A DNA stretch of 56,010 bases from an uncultured Saprospirales bacterium. Lineage in GTDB: Bacteria > Bacteroidota > Bacteroidia > Chitinophagales > Saprospiraceae. Under the pieces are notes generated by a model, which worked only from the letters and a program-made list of their open reading frames with translations, was not told the origin of the DNA and did not search any database. Below, piece after piece: positions 15,683 through 23,659 of this stretch (positions are counted from its first letter, which is position 1; each line of letters opens with the position of its first letter). The position numbers and the translations under genes are program-made. The stretch spans positions 1 to 56,010 of the forward strand of contig CALMIR010000161.1 of NCBI GenBank assembly GCA_937864265.1. The letters are read 5' to 3'.

Positions 15683-17365
15683 TTAATTCAGAAACGTATG
15701 CTCAAAAACCGATTCATTGCCCACCGCATCCCAAACACTTAGCCGAAAAGTGTGCTCCCCTTTTTCCAACCCGGCATCAAAGACAAGTTCTAAGCGATCC
15801 TTTTTGCCATCGTAAGTCATCAGCATCCAATGCCCATCTAAGTGAGCCTCCCATTGGTATCCCTTCGATTTTTCCCCTGGAATAACATTATCGCTGATCT
15901 CAAAAGAGAATCGGCTCTTGGAAAGATCAATAGGTTGAATGCGGGGCGCTATGTCGTCAATACTGATGAAATATTCGCCAAAACTCCTAATAGCGGTACT
16001 CAAAAAGCCGTCCTTCCAACTGCCCCCGCAATTGACCAAGCGTTTGTAAGGCCCGCAATAGGCAATAAAAGCCTTTTGCCTTAGCTCCTCGGGGATATTT
16101 TTGTTGGGGCGCAATGACAAATCCAGGTATTGGTGTATAGGTATTTGATTGTCACCGATTTGATGAACGAGGGAGTAAACCTGATGAGAAGATTCTGGCG
16201 TGACAAAATAGGCCATTTGGAGGGTTTCATACAGACTTCCGGTTGGCCAAATAAGGCGAGCAGCCCCATTGTCTATGATGCTAGCTTGATCGAAGGGCAG
16301 TTGGTAATAAGGATAAATCGCTTGGGGCGTTTGGATATTTCCAGACGCCCTTTTTACAAAAAACTTTAAGCTAGCTTCGTTTTTATGGACATCTTGAGCG
16401 GTCAGTCGAATTCGACAACTTTCCCCCGGCATCAGGCGGATTAACCCGGCTGTCGAGTTGTGGGCGCGACTTTGGTCAAAATGATTGCCGGGCAACAAGA
16501 AGCAGCGGTTAAAATAAGTACCGCTAGCTTTGAAATCGGCGTAGTCGATGTGCGCATTGAGGTAACGCCTTTGCGCCAATTCCACTTCGTTCATCTCAAA
16601 ATCATATACCAGCGTATCATTTTTATAGAGTCGCAATTGGTATATCCCATTGCGATTGGCCTGTCCGTCCATCAAATCAAACGCTTCCAAACCAAAGCCA
16701 ACGAAGGGATTTTTAGTGCGTATGGTATCTTTGCCTAAGTCCTGTTTTTTAATGAGGCGGTATTGGGTATTGATCAGGGCTTGCTGCGCATCCAGTTCAT
16801 AAATTTTCAACTGCCGCAAAATAGGCTTTTGGCGATCTGCTACGGCAATATCCAATACATCCATCATTAGCGGATTGATACAGCGTTCGCTTCCCGTTTT
16901 CCTTATTTCAAAATGGAGGTGGGGGCCATAAGCGTGGCCACTCATGCCCATTTTACCAATGAGGTCGCCCTTTTTTATGGGAAATCGCGCCGACTCCGGT
17001 TCGAGCACCACGTTAAAAGAACGGGCAGCGTATTGACTGGATTTGGCGTAAGCTGCTATATCTGGGGCGAAAGCATTCAAATGGGCATACAGACTGGTGA
17101 AGCCATTCTCGTGCTCGATGAGTAGGCAATTGCCGTAACCCGTTCCATCCACCGATATTTGGGAAACGAACCCATCGCCAATAGCATAAATCGCTTGGCC
17201 GATTTGCCCCTTGATGTCAATACCCGTATGAAAATGTTCGGGGCGCAGCTCGCCAAAAGTACCCGATAGAAAAACCGAGCCATCCACAGGCGACCGAAAA
17301 AAAGGCTGCTCCGGGGAAAAAGCAAAAAGCAGAAAAAGCAGGCTCAGCCAAGCGAGTATCCGCAT
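15683..17365 (-). CDS. M23 family zinc metallopeptidase (LytM-like)
   Basis: A 560-residue exported protein. After a hydrophobic leader (1-17) the LytM domain spans about 25-160, with zinc ligands H46 and D50 (HFHTGID) and the H149-x-H151 pair (GPHLHFEI). It probably cleaves peptidoglycan peptide crosslinks or serves as an envelope scaffold. The remaining 390 residues are beta-rich with no named domain, ending in an Ig-like segment (GEHTFRLSVWDAVGNES). It sits 9 bases after the porin-like gene and before the serpin, so the three probably form one operon. ATG at 17365. Confidence 0.85.
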   Translation of the reverse strand: MRILAWLSLLFLLFAFSPEQPFFRSPVDGSVFLSGTFGELRPEHFHTGIDIKGQIGQAIYAIGDGFVSQISVDGTGYGNCLLIEHENGFTSLYAHLNAFAPDIAAYAKSSQYAARSFNVVLEPESARFPIKKGDLIGKMGMSGHAYGPHLHFEIRKTGSERCINPLMMDVLDIAVADRQKPILRQLKIYELDAQQALINTQYRLIKKQDLGKDTIRTKNPFVGFGLEAFDLMDGQANRNGIYQLRLYKNDTLVYDFEMNEVELAQRRYLNAHIDYADFKASGTYFNRCFLLPGNHFDQSRAHNSTAGLIRLMPGESCRIRLTAQDVHKNEASLKFFVKRASGNIQTPQAIYPYYQLPFDQASIIDNGAARLIWPTGSLYETLQMAYFVTPESSHQVYSLVHQIGDNQIPIHQYLDLSLRPNKNIPEELRQKAFIAYCGPYKRLVNCGGSWKDGFLSTAIRSFGEYFISIDDIAPRIQPIDLSKSRFSFEISDNVIPGEKSKGYQWEAHLDGHWMLMTYDGKKDRLELVFDAGLEKGEHTFRLSVWDAVGNESVFEHTFLN

Positions 17366-17374
17366 GCGATAGCT

Positions 17375-18103
17375 TTAAAACATGACCCCCAGGCGAATAA
17401 CGAAAGCACGGACGATCCCTTTCGAATCTTCTTCAGACTCAGGTGTACCGTCGTTATCGGAATCTATAAAATTGCCTTTATCTCTAGTAATATCACTGAA
17501 GCCAAATTGCATCCCTAACCCACCTACTAAAGCGGTACTTTCGGAAATACCATATTCGATGCCGGCATTAATGCCCCAAAAAAGGTTCAACAAATTGACA
17601 TCTTCCCGGATATTGACATCCTGGCAGTCGTCGGTAGCGCCTATGATATCGCCGATGGCCTGCGTGCGGAATCCGAAGCCCAGATTGGGTTCAAAGAAAT
17701 AGCGGGTATAACCAAATTCGCGGGTGCGCATTTTCAAACCAACAGGAATTTCTACAAATTGCAAGCTGTGCTTGAGCTTGGCTTGAGCTGGTTGCAGTTT
17801 GCAGGCTTCGGGCAGGTCGGAATTGCTCCAAAAATTTCCCGCCCGCTCATACAAAAGGGTTCCTCCGGCGTTAAAGTAAAAGCCCAAGCCGCCTGTAAGC
17901 GCATAGTTGTCTTGAAAATAATATTCACCGACCATGCCTAGCTTTAAGCCAAGATTGGTGCCACTTGGATTGATGCGGTTGGAATTGGCGGTCATCCAGC
18001 CGAATGTAGGGCTGAGTTGAAAACCAAAGCGCATATCCTGCGCCTGCATAGCCAATGATGCAATGGTGAAAAAGCAAAGGAAAACGACAATTTTTTTCAT
18101 CAT
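17375..18103 (-). CDS. Porin-family outer membrane beta-barrel protein
   Basis: 242 residues with a signal peptide ending MQAQ, then an eight-strand barrel pattern as in the PorT/OMP_b-brl family (FGFQLSPTFGWM, LGLKLGMVGEYYF, ALTGGLGFYF, LQFVEIPVGLKMR, ALVGGLGMQFGF). A DSDNDGTPESEED segment near residue 215 resembles a calcium-binding loop. The function is unknown; such proteins are structural or assembly factors. It is first in a minus-strand operon with the M23 peptidase and the serpin. Two adjacent ATG codons (18103 and 18100) are possible starts. Confidence 0.75.
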   Translation of the reverse strand: MMKKIVVFLCFFTIASLAMQAQDMRFGFQLSPTFGWMTANSNRINPSGTNLGLKLGMVGEYYFQDNYALTGGLGFYFNAGGTLLYERAGNFWSNSDLPEACKLQPAQAKLKHSLQFVEIPVGLKMRTREFGYTRYFFEPNLGFGFRTQAIGDIIGATDDCQDVNIREDVNLLNLFWGINAGIEYGISESTALVGGLGMQFGFSDITRDKGNFIDSDNDGTPESEEDSKGIVRAFVIRLGVMF

Positions 18104-18165
18104 TCTTCTGTTTTTTGTGCATGCAAATTAAAGCTTCGCTGGAAATTTAGCTTGATTTTATCTAT

Positions 18166-19209
18166 ATGAATTGTAAAAAAAATAGTTCGCTACTCTTATT
18201 AGGGCTTTGCCTCGGTCTTTTTTCTTGTTCAGATGAAGAGAAAAAACAAGTGCCAGATGTCAGCCACATCGAAGTAAATGTGGACATACGGCGATTTGAG
18301 CAGTCGCTTTTCCAATTGGATACCAACAATATAGAGGCCGCTGTGGCTGAGTTGCACCAGGCTTATCCTGACTTGGCCGACATTTTCATCGATGAAATAT
18401 TGGATGCCGATAATGCTGAGTTGGCACCTGAGGGAGCAGCCGCTTACCTCAAGGGTTTTATTCAACACCCACCGCTCCGACATTTGTACGATACGGTGCA
18501 GGTCATCTACCCGGATTTGAACAACATCGAATCTGAATTTGAAACGGCCTTTCGATACTATCAATATTATTTCCCGGAAATGACTTGGCCCTCCGTTTCA
18601 ACCATTATTACGGAATATGGCCTAGCCGCTTTTTTATATGGTGAAAATGACTTGGCCGTTGGCCTCGATCTTTTCTTGGGAGAAAACTACCCCTACCAGA
18701 AATACAACCCGGATAACCCGGCTTTTTCCCAATACCTGACTAGAACTTTCAACCGGGATCATCTGGTTGCAAAAGCAATACAAGCCCTGGTGGAAGATTT
18801 GGCAGGCGTACCTGCTGGCAATCGCCTGTTGGATCAAATGATCCACAATGGAAAAAAACTGTATGTATTGGATAAAATTTTACCCTACACAGCCGATAGT
18901 GTCAAATGGGAGGTATCGGCCTTACAAGCAGAATGGCTGACAGAGAACGAATTGGAGATGTGGGCGTTCTTTATAAAAGAGGATTTGTTTTACTCCAGCG
19001 ACTGGGGTAAGATCAGAAAGTATATTGACTATAGCCCCAATTCGCCAGGCATGCCTCCGGAAGCGCCAGGGCGCACCGCCAATTGGTTGGGATACAAAGT
19101 GGTAGCAGCTTACCATCAGCGTTATCCCGAACTCAGCCTCACCGATTTGATGGCATTGAGCGATGCCCAATTTATACTGGATGAATCCAAATATAAACCC
19201 CGAAGGTGA
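18166..19209 (+). CDS. gldB: Gliding motility lipoprotein GldB
   Basis: A 347-residue lipoprotein with lipobox GLFSC (C21). The family is recognised from VDIRRFEQSLFQLD near the start, the YPDLADIFIDEIL and YYFPEMTWP blocks, and the end NWLGYKVVAAYHQRYPELSLTDLMAL...DAQFILDESKYKPR. In Flavobacterium, GldB is needed for gliding and for function of the type IX secretion/motility apparatus; its biochemical role is unknown. Here gldC is not adjacent. The short spacer to the divergent porin-like gene (63 bases) should hold both promoters. Confidence 0.85.
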   Translation: MNCKKNSSLLLLGLCLGLFSCSDEEKKQVPDVSHIEVNVDIRRFEQSLFQLDTNNIEAAVAELHQAYPDLADIFIDEILDADNAELAPEGAAAYLKGFIQHPPLRHLYDTVQVIYPDLNNIESEFETAFRYYQYYFPEMTWPSVSTIITEYGLAAFLYGENDLAVGLDLFLGENYPYQKYNPDNPAFSQYLTRTFNRDHLVAKAIQALVEDLAGVPAGNRLLDQMIHNGKKLYVLDKILPYTADSVKWEVSALQAEWLTENELEMWAFFIKEDLFYSSDWGKIRKYIDYSPNSPGMPPEAPGRTANWLGYKVVAAYHQRYPELSLTDLMALSDAQFILDESKYKPRR

Positions 19210-19240
19210 AATTATACTGGATTGTGAAGCAATAGTTTAG

Positions 19241-19248
19241 TACCTTTG
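19241..19248 (+). promoter_or_regulatory. Candidate -7 promoter element (TACCTTTG)
   Basis: Exact TAnnTTTG, with a TTG at 19222-19224 sixteen bases upstream as a possible -33. It would give the oxygenase gene at 19420 a leader of about 165 bases containing the tandem 21-bp repeats. Confidence 0.45.
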
Positions 19249-19374
19249 ACGGATTATTATGGAAGTTTTTAGATGCGGGTGAGATGGCGCGAGTATTTGT
19301 TTTTCAGACGCAATTAACAGGATTGACAGGATGTGGGTGAGCGTGTGGCACACTTTTTTAATACCCGCTCTATC

Positions 19375-19416
19375 GTCTAAAGTCCAACATCTAAAGTCTA
19401 AAGTCTAACATCTAAA
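19375..19416. repeat. Two tandem 21-bp repeats immediately before a start codon
   Basis: The 21-base units 19375-19395 and 19396-19416 differ at one position. Each contains GTCTAAAGTC and AACATCTAAA. The second ends three bases before the ATG at 19420, where a ribosome-binding region would be. Confidence 0.8.
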
Positions 19417-19419
19417 AAT

Positions 19420-20373
19420 ATGAGTGCAAGAACTATTCCTGTTGTTGACTTATCTCAATTTACTGCGGGTAACGCAGCAGAAAAAGCAGCATTTGTAGCA
19501 GCCTTGGGACAGGCTTTTCACCAGATCGGTTTTGTAGGTGTGGTGAATCACGGTGTGCCCAAAAGCCTGATTGATGGTTTCTATGCCGCATCCAAGCGTT
19601 TTTTTGCCTTGCCATCGGAAGTGAAGAAAAAATACGAAGATCCCGCTTTGGCTGGCCAGCGCGGCTATACTTCTTTTGGAAAAGAACACGCCAAGCAATC
19701 GAAAGTAGCTGATTTGAAAGAATTTTATCAAATTGGCCAGGAAGTAGAGGGGGATGATCATTTAAAAGCTTTCTATCCGGATAACATTCACGTAGCGGAG
19801 GAACCCGATTTCGTCAGCCTGGGCATTCAACTGTACAAGGCATTTGAAAAATCGGGGGCAGAGCTGCTCCGAGCCATTGCCATTCACCTCGATCTGGGAG
19901 AAGGCTATTTTGACCCACACATCCAAAACGGCAACAGCATATTGAGGGCCATCCATTATCCGCCGATTACCCAGGAGCCGGCATCGGCCATCCGGGCGGA
20001 GCAGCATGAAGACATCAATTTGATCACGCTTCTCGTGGGTGCTTCTGCTGGAGGATTGCAACTGCTCAACATGGAAGGAGAATGGTTGCCCATTGTGCCG
20101 GAAGAGGACGAAATTGTAATCAATGTAGGGGATATGCTACAGCGCCTAACCAATAATTACCTGAAGTCAACAACCCATCGTGTTGTTAATCCGCCGAGAG
20201 AGGAATGGCATTTGCCGCGCCTGTCTATCCCTTTCTTTTTACATCCCAAGAGTGACATGGATCTTACCTGCTTGCCTGGTTGCGTTAGCGATGATACGCC
20301 AGCCGCTTATGAACCCATTACCGCTGGAGGATATTTGGATGAACGTTTGAGAGAGATCGGATTGAAGAAGTAA
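19420..20373 (+). CDS. Isopenicillin N synthase-like 2OG-Fe(II) oxygenase
   Basis: A 317-residue non-haem iron oxygenase. The N-terminal DIOX_N region (IPVVDLSQF...FHQIGFVGVVNHGVP) is followed by the double-stranded beta-helix core with the iron triad H196, D198 (EQHEDINLITLL) and H253 (STTHRVVNPP), and the 2-oxoglutarate-binding RLS at 267-269. The substrate is unknown; a beta-lactam pathway is not suggested by any neighbour. The start is ATG 19420, directly behind tandem repeats. tatA follows 30 bases downstream and may share the transcript. Confidence 0.9.
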   Translation: MSARTIPVVDLSQFTAGNAAEKAAFVAALGQAFHQIGFVGVVNHGVPKSLIDGFYAASKRFFALPSEVKKKYEDPALAGQRGYTSFGKEHAKQSKVADLKEFYQIGQEVEGDDHLKAFYPDNIHVAEEPDFVSLGIQLYKAFEKSGAELLRAIAIHLDLGEGYFDPHIQNGNSILRAIHYPPITQEPASAIRAEQHEDINLITLLVGASAGGLQLLNMEGEWLPIVPEEDEIVINVGDMLQRLTNNYLKSTTHRVVNPPREEWHLPRLSIPFFLHPKSDMDLTCLPGCVSDDTPAAYEPITAGGYLDERLREIGLKK

Positions 20374-20403
20374 GTTTGTATTGTTAATTGTAAACTTTTC
20401 ATT

Positions 20404-20634
20404 ATGGAAACCATATTGCTTTTTAATTTTTTCGGACCAGAAATGCTGGTCATTTTCTTCGCCATTCTGTTGCTGTTTGGAGGTAAGAAAATTCCTGAGT
20501 TGATGCGTGGTCTGGGCAGGGGTATCAGTGAGTTCAATGCAGCGCGCAATTCTTTGGAAAAAGAGCTGAAAGACGGTATCCGCGATGTTGAGCGCAAGGA
20601 GCTAGAAGAAAAAGAAAAGAAAGTACAACCTTGA
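20404..20634 (+). CDS. tatA: Sec-independent translocase protein TatA/E
   Basis: A 76-residue membrane protein of the twin-arginine translocation system, which exports folded proteins. The N-terminal transmembrane helix ([19 protein letters not shown]) has the typical [21 protein letters not shown] hinge and amphipathic helix, followed by a short charged tail ([10 protein letters not shown]-like). Length is usual for TatA. tatC and tatB are not seen in the window. ATG at 20404; the gene is followed by a long hairpin at 20655. Confidence 0.9.
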   Translation: METILLFNFFGPEMLVIFFAILLLFGGKKIPELMRGLGRGISEFNAARNSLEKELKDGIRDVERKELEEKEKKVQP

Positions 20635-20654
20635 ATTGGAGGCCGTAAGTTGCA

Positions 20655-20694
20655 TTGTTGATTGTGGGTTGAGCCATCAACACACAATCAACAA
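20655..20694. terminator. Hairpin between convergent genes tatA and TDO
   Basis: TTGTTGATTGTG (20655-20666) and CACAATCAACAA (20683-20694) are exact reverse complements (12 bp) with a 16-base loop. There is no T tract, so termination strength is uncertain. Confidence 0.6.
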
Positions 20695-20713
20695 CTCCTT
20701 ATGGTGAAAAAGG

Positions 20714-21652
20714 CTAAAACTTGACGCTTTTTCCCCATTTTTCAAGCTCATCTTCGCCCCATAATTCAGGGAAAAAGACAATCCGCTGGTTTTTGGGGGG
20801 TAAATACTGTTGCCAATTGGTACCCCCTGTAGCGGCTATAACCTGGGGCTTTTTGTCCAGGTATCGGACGGCAGAGCGCAAATGAGCCAGGCGCCAGCGG
20901 ATATTCACATTGAAATCATATTGCCGCATCAAATGGATCAATTCTTCCTCTTCCCTTTTTTCCTTCTCCAGCGATAGGTAAAGGCGGTACAAATTATTAT
21001 GACTGGCCTCGTATCCCAATTGTATGAATGTATTGGAATACTTATGTTCAAATTGCTGCAGGGTCAGGGTCTTTTTGCCCGTCGCCAGCTCTGTAGCACC
21101 CGATTTCCAGTACAACATCGGATAAAGCGACTCAGGACTGGCCGGCTGAACGACCTGCTCTCGCATGCTGGGATGAACCAGCAGTTCCATATCCGTACTC
21201 AGCAATTCTATGATCCGGTATTGGGCCGACTGGAAGCCACTGGAAGGGAGCAGGCTCATCCTGAATTTCAGGAATTCTTCCCGATCCATGCCATCTACCA
21301 TCAGGTCGAAAGATTGGATTAGGTTTTCAAAATAGGTGTTAAGTCGCTTGATCTGGCGCTTAAATAAAGCACCATCGCTTACTTCCTGCTCTCGCAATTG
21401 ATGGATGGCTTGGATACTGAGCTTGAAGTACAATTCTGTAATCTGGTGATAAATGATGAATATATTTTCATCGGGCAGCGGCGTTCGGGGCGTTTGCAGA
21501 CTTAGGAGTGTATCTAAATGAATGTAGTCCCAATAAGTCAGGTAATCGGCGTAGAGCAAGCCGTCGAGGTAAGACAAAATATCTTGTCCCATAACAGCGT
21601 ATTTTTGCTCCAACTGATCGAGGCGATCCAAAATGTCGTGGGTTAGTTGCAT
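20714..21652 (-). CDS. Tryptophan 2,3-dioxygenase family protein
   Basis: 312 residues. TDO is a haem enzyme that opens the indole ring of L-tryptophan to N-formylkynurenine, the first step of kynurenine catabolism. Family signatures are IYHQITELYFKLSIQAI (distal haem pocket), SFDLMVDGMDREEFLKFRMSLLPSSGFQSAQYR (substrate loop) and a C-terminal WRLAHLRSAVRYLDKK...GGTNWQQYLP resembling the proximal-His/GTGGS region. No other kynurenine genes are near. It is last in an apparent operon after wecA-like and crcB (19-base gap). ATG at 21652. Confidence 0.85.
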   Translation of the reverse strand: MQLTHDILDRLDQLEQKYAVMGQDILSYLDGLLYADYLTYWDYIHLDTLLSLQTPRTPLPDENIFIIYHQITELYFKLSIQAIHQLREQEVSDGALFKRQIKRLNTYFENLIQSFDLMVDGMDREEFLKFRMSLLPSSGFQSAQYRIIELLSTDMELLVHPSMREQVVQPASPESLYPMLYWKSGATELATGKKTLTLQQFEHKYSNTFIQLGYEASHNNLYRLYLSLEKEKREEEELIHLMRQYDFNVNIRWRLAHLRSAVRYLDKKPQVIAATGGTNWQQYLPPKNQRIVFFPELWGEDELEKWGKSVKF

Positions 21653-21671
21653 AGTAATATTTGGTTAAGGT

Positions 21672-22046
21672 CTAGTGCAGCCAGGCTTCTTCTATTTTGA
21701 GGCCCAGAAAAATGCAAAATAAACAAAGTGCAACGCTAAGTCCAATATTTAATAAGCCCAATTCGGGTTGCCCTTTTTGAAAAAGGCCCAGGGTTTCGCC
21801 GGAAAAAGTAGAAAAAGTGCTAAAACCGCCACAAAAGCCGGTCATCAAGAGATATTTCAGGTTTTGATCCATCAATCCCCTGCCGCTGAGCCCGAGTAGA
21901 TAACCCAACACTAGACAACTAATGAGATTGGCGAATAAAGTTGCCCAGGGAAAATGCAGGGAAAGCGTACCCAACAATTGCGCGATTGCAAAGCGACAAA
22001 TACTACCGATACCTCCGCCTAAAAAAACCAAGAGCCAGGTATTCAT
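21672..22046 (-). CDS. crcB: Fluoride exporter CrcB/Fluc
   Basis: A 124-residue four-helix membrane protein that exports fluoride as a dual-topology dimer. GGGIGSICRFAIAQLLG at the start, the pore asparagine in FANLISCLVLG, and the sodium-site/phenylalanine motif TGFCGGFSTFSTFSGE are all present. Its start overlaps the stop of the wecA-like gene by 4 bases, so expression is coupled, and no fluoride riboswitch was seen in front of it. Length is normal. Confidence 0.93.
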   Translation of the reverse strand: MNTWLLVFLGGGIGSICRFAIAQLLGTLSLHFPWATLFANLISCLVLGYLLGLSGRGLMDQNLKYLLMTGFCGGFSTFSTFSGETLGLFQKGQPELGLLNIGLSVALCLFCIFLGLKIEEAWLH

Positions 22047-23113
22047 CCCAAAGCGATGAGTTTGTTCTTTTTTTGCACCACCTTGCTGTGGAGCAAAAAG
22101 GTCAGCCCGGTGGCAGAACCAATCACTAACAGCATCATCAGATGTAAGCTGATCACATTGTGAAAGCTGAAAACAAACAGGATGTACAAGATATTGATGG
22201 CTACTAAGGCACCTGTTGCCTGCATGTGGGTGAGACCGTAATCAATCAAAAGGTGGTGGATATGCCTGCGATCAGGCTTGAAAGGAGAATGCCCCCGGTA
22301 AATCCGGGTAGTAAACACGCGGATGGTATCGAAAAGCGGTATGATCATAATGCCTACGGCCACCGCTGGTACATCGTAAAATTTGCGCGGGTCGGAGTCT
22401 GACATGGAATAATTCATGTGCATAAACTCCAGCATCAACACGGCGCAAACCATACCGATAATAAGTGAGCCGGTATCACCCATAAAAATCTTGGCCGGTG
22501 TATAATTATATTTCAGAAAAGCGATAATAGAGCCCACCATCGTAAAAGCTACAATGGCTAATTCCATTTTGCCTGCCCAAAAAAACCAACATCCCAGCAC
22601 CCCTGAAATCAAAGCGCCTACACTGCCTGCTAGGCCGTTGATTCCGTCTATCAGGTTAAAGGCGTTGATGATGACCAATATAGTAAAAATGGAAAGAAAG
22701 AGGTAAAACACTTCGTGCAATTCATCGTGCAGGCCAAACAACCCATAAAAACCAGAAAGGTGTATATCGGATTTAATAACCAAAATAGCGGCGGTTAGGA
22801 TTTGGGCAATCATTTTATGCCTGGGAGACATAGGCGAGAGATCATCTTTGACGCCGATCAGAAACAGGATGATAAAACCGCATAAGATATATTGCAGATT
22901 GCCAAATTGTTCAAACGGAGTCCATAAAACGATGGAAAAAATGGCACCGGAAAAAATGCCGATACCCCCCAGAGCAGGGGTTTTAACGGTGTGCGAACTG
23001 CGCTCGCCCGGCACATCAAACAGGTGTTTCTGTTTGGCAATACGAATAATGGGCGGAATGGCGAAATAAGTTAAAGTGAAAGCCGTCAGAAAACTGAGTA
23101 TAATGATCGACAT
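22043..23113 (-). CDS. Polyprenyl-phosphate sugar-1-phosphate transferase (WecA/TagO-like)
   Basis: A 356-residue multi-pass inner membrane enzyme of glycosyltransferase family 4, which loads a HexNAc-1-phosphate onto undecaprenyl phosphate to start surface polysaccharide synthesis. Key motifs are the DD-type VKDDLSPMSP, NAFNLIDGINGLAGSVG, the metal-binding KIFMGDTGSLIIG and RRHIHHLLIDYGL near the end. About 10 hydrophobic helices are visible. It begins a minus-strand operon with crcB. ATG at 23113; a -7 element lies at 23166-23173. Confidence 0.88.
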   Translation of the reverse strand: MSIIILSFLTAFTLTYFAIPPIIRIAKQKHLFDVPGERSSHTVKTPALGGIGIFSGAIFSIVLWTPFEQFGNLQYILCGFIILFLIGVKDDLSPMSPRHKMIAQILTAAILVIKSDIHLSGFYGLFGLHDELHEVFYLFLSIFTILVIINAFNLIDGINGLAGSVGALISGVLGCWFFWAGKMELAIVAFTMVGSIIAFLKYNYTPAKIFMGDTGSLIIGMVCAVLMLEFMHMNYSMSDSDPRKFYDVPAVAVGIMIIPLFDTIRVFTTRIYRGHSPFKPDRRHIHHLLIDYGLTHMQATGALVAINILYILFVFSFHNVISLHLMMLLVIGSATGLTFLLHSKVVQKKNKLIALG

Positions 23114-23165
23114 AGTTCTCCGTTTGAAAAATAATGCTCAAAATAAGGAGCTTTGTCGAGTTTTG

Positions 23166-23173
23166 CAAACTTA
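23166..23173 (-). promoter_or_regulatory. -7 promoter element (TAAGTTTG) for wecA-crcB-TDO
   Basis: Exact TAnnTTTG on the minus strand, about 50 bases before the ATG at 23113 and just downstream of the rpiB terminator, so the wecA-like operon has its own promoter. Confidence 0.55.
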
Positions 23174-23181
23174 CCAGCGCA

Positions 23182-23217
23182 AAGGAGGCAGACATTCTAA
23201 AAAAGGCCTGCCTCCTT
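23182..23217 (-). terminator. Terminator after rpiB
   Basis: AAGGAGGCAG (23182-23191) and CTGCCTCCTT (23208-23217) form a perfect 10-bp stem. It starts 4 bases past the rpiB stop codon and ends in a short T run on the minus strand. Confidence 0.7.
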
Positions 23218-23221
23218 CTCG

Positions 23222-23659
23222 CTAACTACAGGCGATCTTCTGAATCCTCCGCTCATGCCTGCCTCCTTCAAACTCGGCATCCAGGAAGGCATCTACCATC
23301 TGCAATGCCAATTCTTCTGAAACAAAGCGAACGGGAATGGATAAAATATTGGCATTGTTGTGTTGCCGGGCCAATTGAGCCAATTCCACCTGCCAGCACA
23401 AAGCACAGCGAATACCCTGGTGCTTGTTGGCCGTCATGGAGGCACCATTGCCGCTACCACAAAGGACAATACCGAAATCGACGCGACCCGCTTCTACCTC
23501 ATTGGCAACTGGATGGACGAAATCGGGGTAATCGACCGATTCCAGGGAACTAGTCCCAAAGTCCAGTACATTGATGCCCCGTTCGCTCAATAAACGAGCA
23601 ATGCTATCCTTGTAAGGAAAACCAGCGTGGTCGCAGCCGATGGCAATGGTCTTAATCAT
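23222..23659 (-). CDS. rpiB: Ribose-5-phosphate isomerase B
   Basis: A 145-residue cytoplasmic enzyme interconverting ribose-5-phosphate and ribulose-5-phosphate in the pentose phosphate pathway. Hallmarks are IAIGCDHAGFPYKD, DFGTSSLESVDYPDF, the GIVLCGSGNGASMTANKHQGIRCAL catalytic and phosphate-binding loop with its Cys, and NNANILSIPVR. The family alternative LacA/LacB is unlikely given this motif set. The start (23659) overlaps the stop of the upstream DUF2723 gene (23652) by 8 bases. Closed by the hairpin at 23182. Confidence 0.93.
   Translation of the reverse strand: MIKTIAIGCDHAGFPYKDSIARLLSERGINVLDFGTSSLESVDYPDFVHPVANEVEAGRVDFGIVLCGSGNGASMTANKHQGIRCALCWQVELAQLARQHNNANILSIPVRFVSEELALQMVDAFLDAEFEGGRHERRIQKIACS

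Noticed and set aside
19420-20373. Beta-lactam synthesis role for the oxygenase
   Set aside because: The IPNS-like fold is shared by many oxygenases and no ACV synthetase or other pathway gene is near.
21672-22046. A fluoride riboswitch controlling crcB
   Set aside because: The gene overlaps the preceding coding sequence by 4 bases, leaving no leader, and no riboswitch-like motif was seen before the operon.
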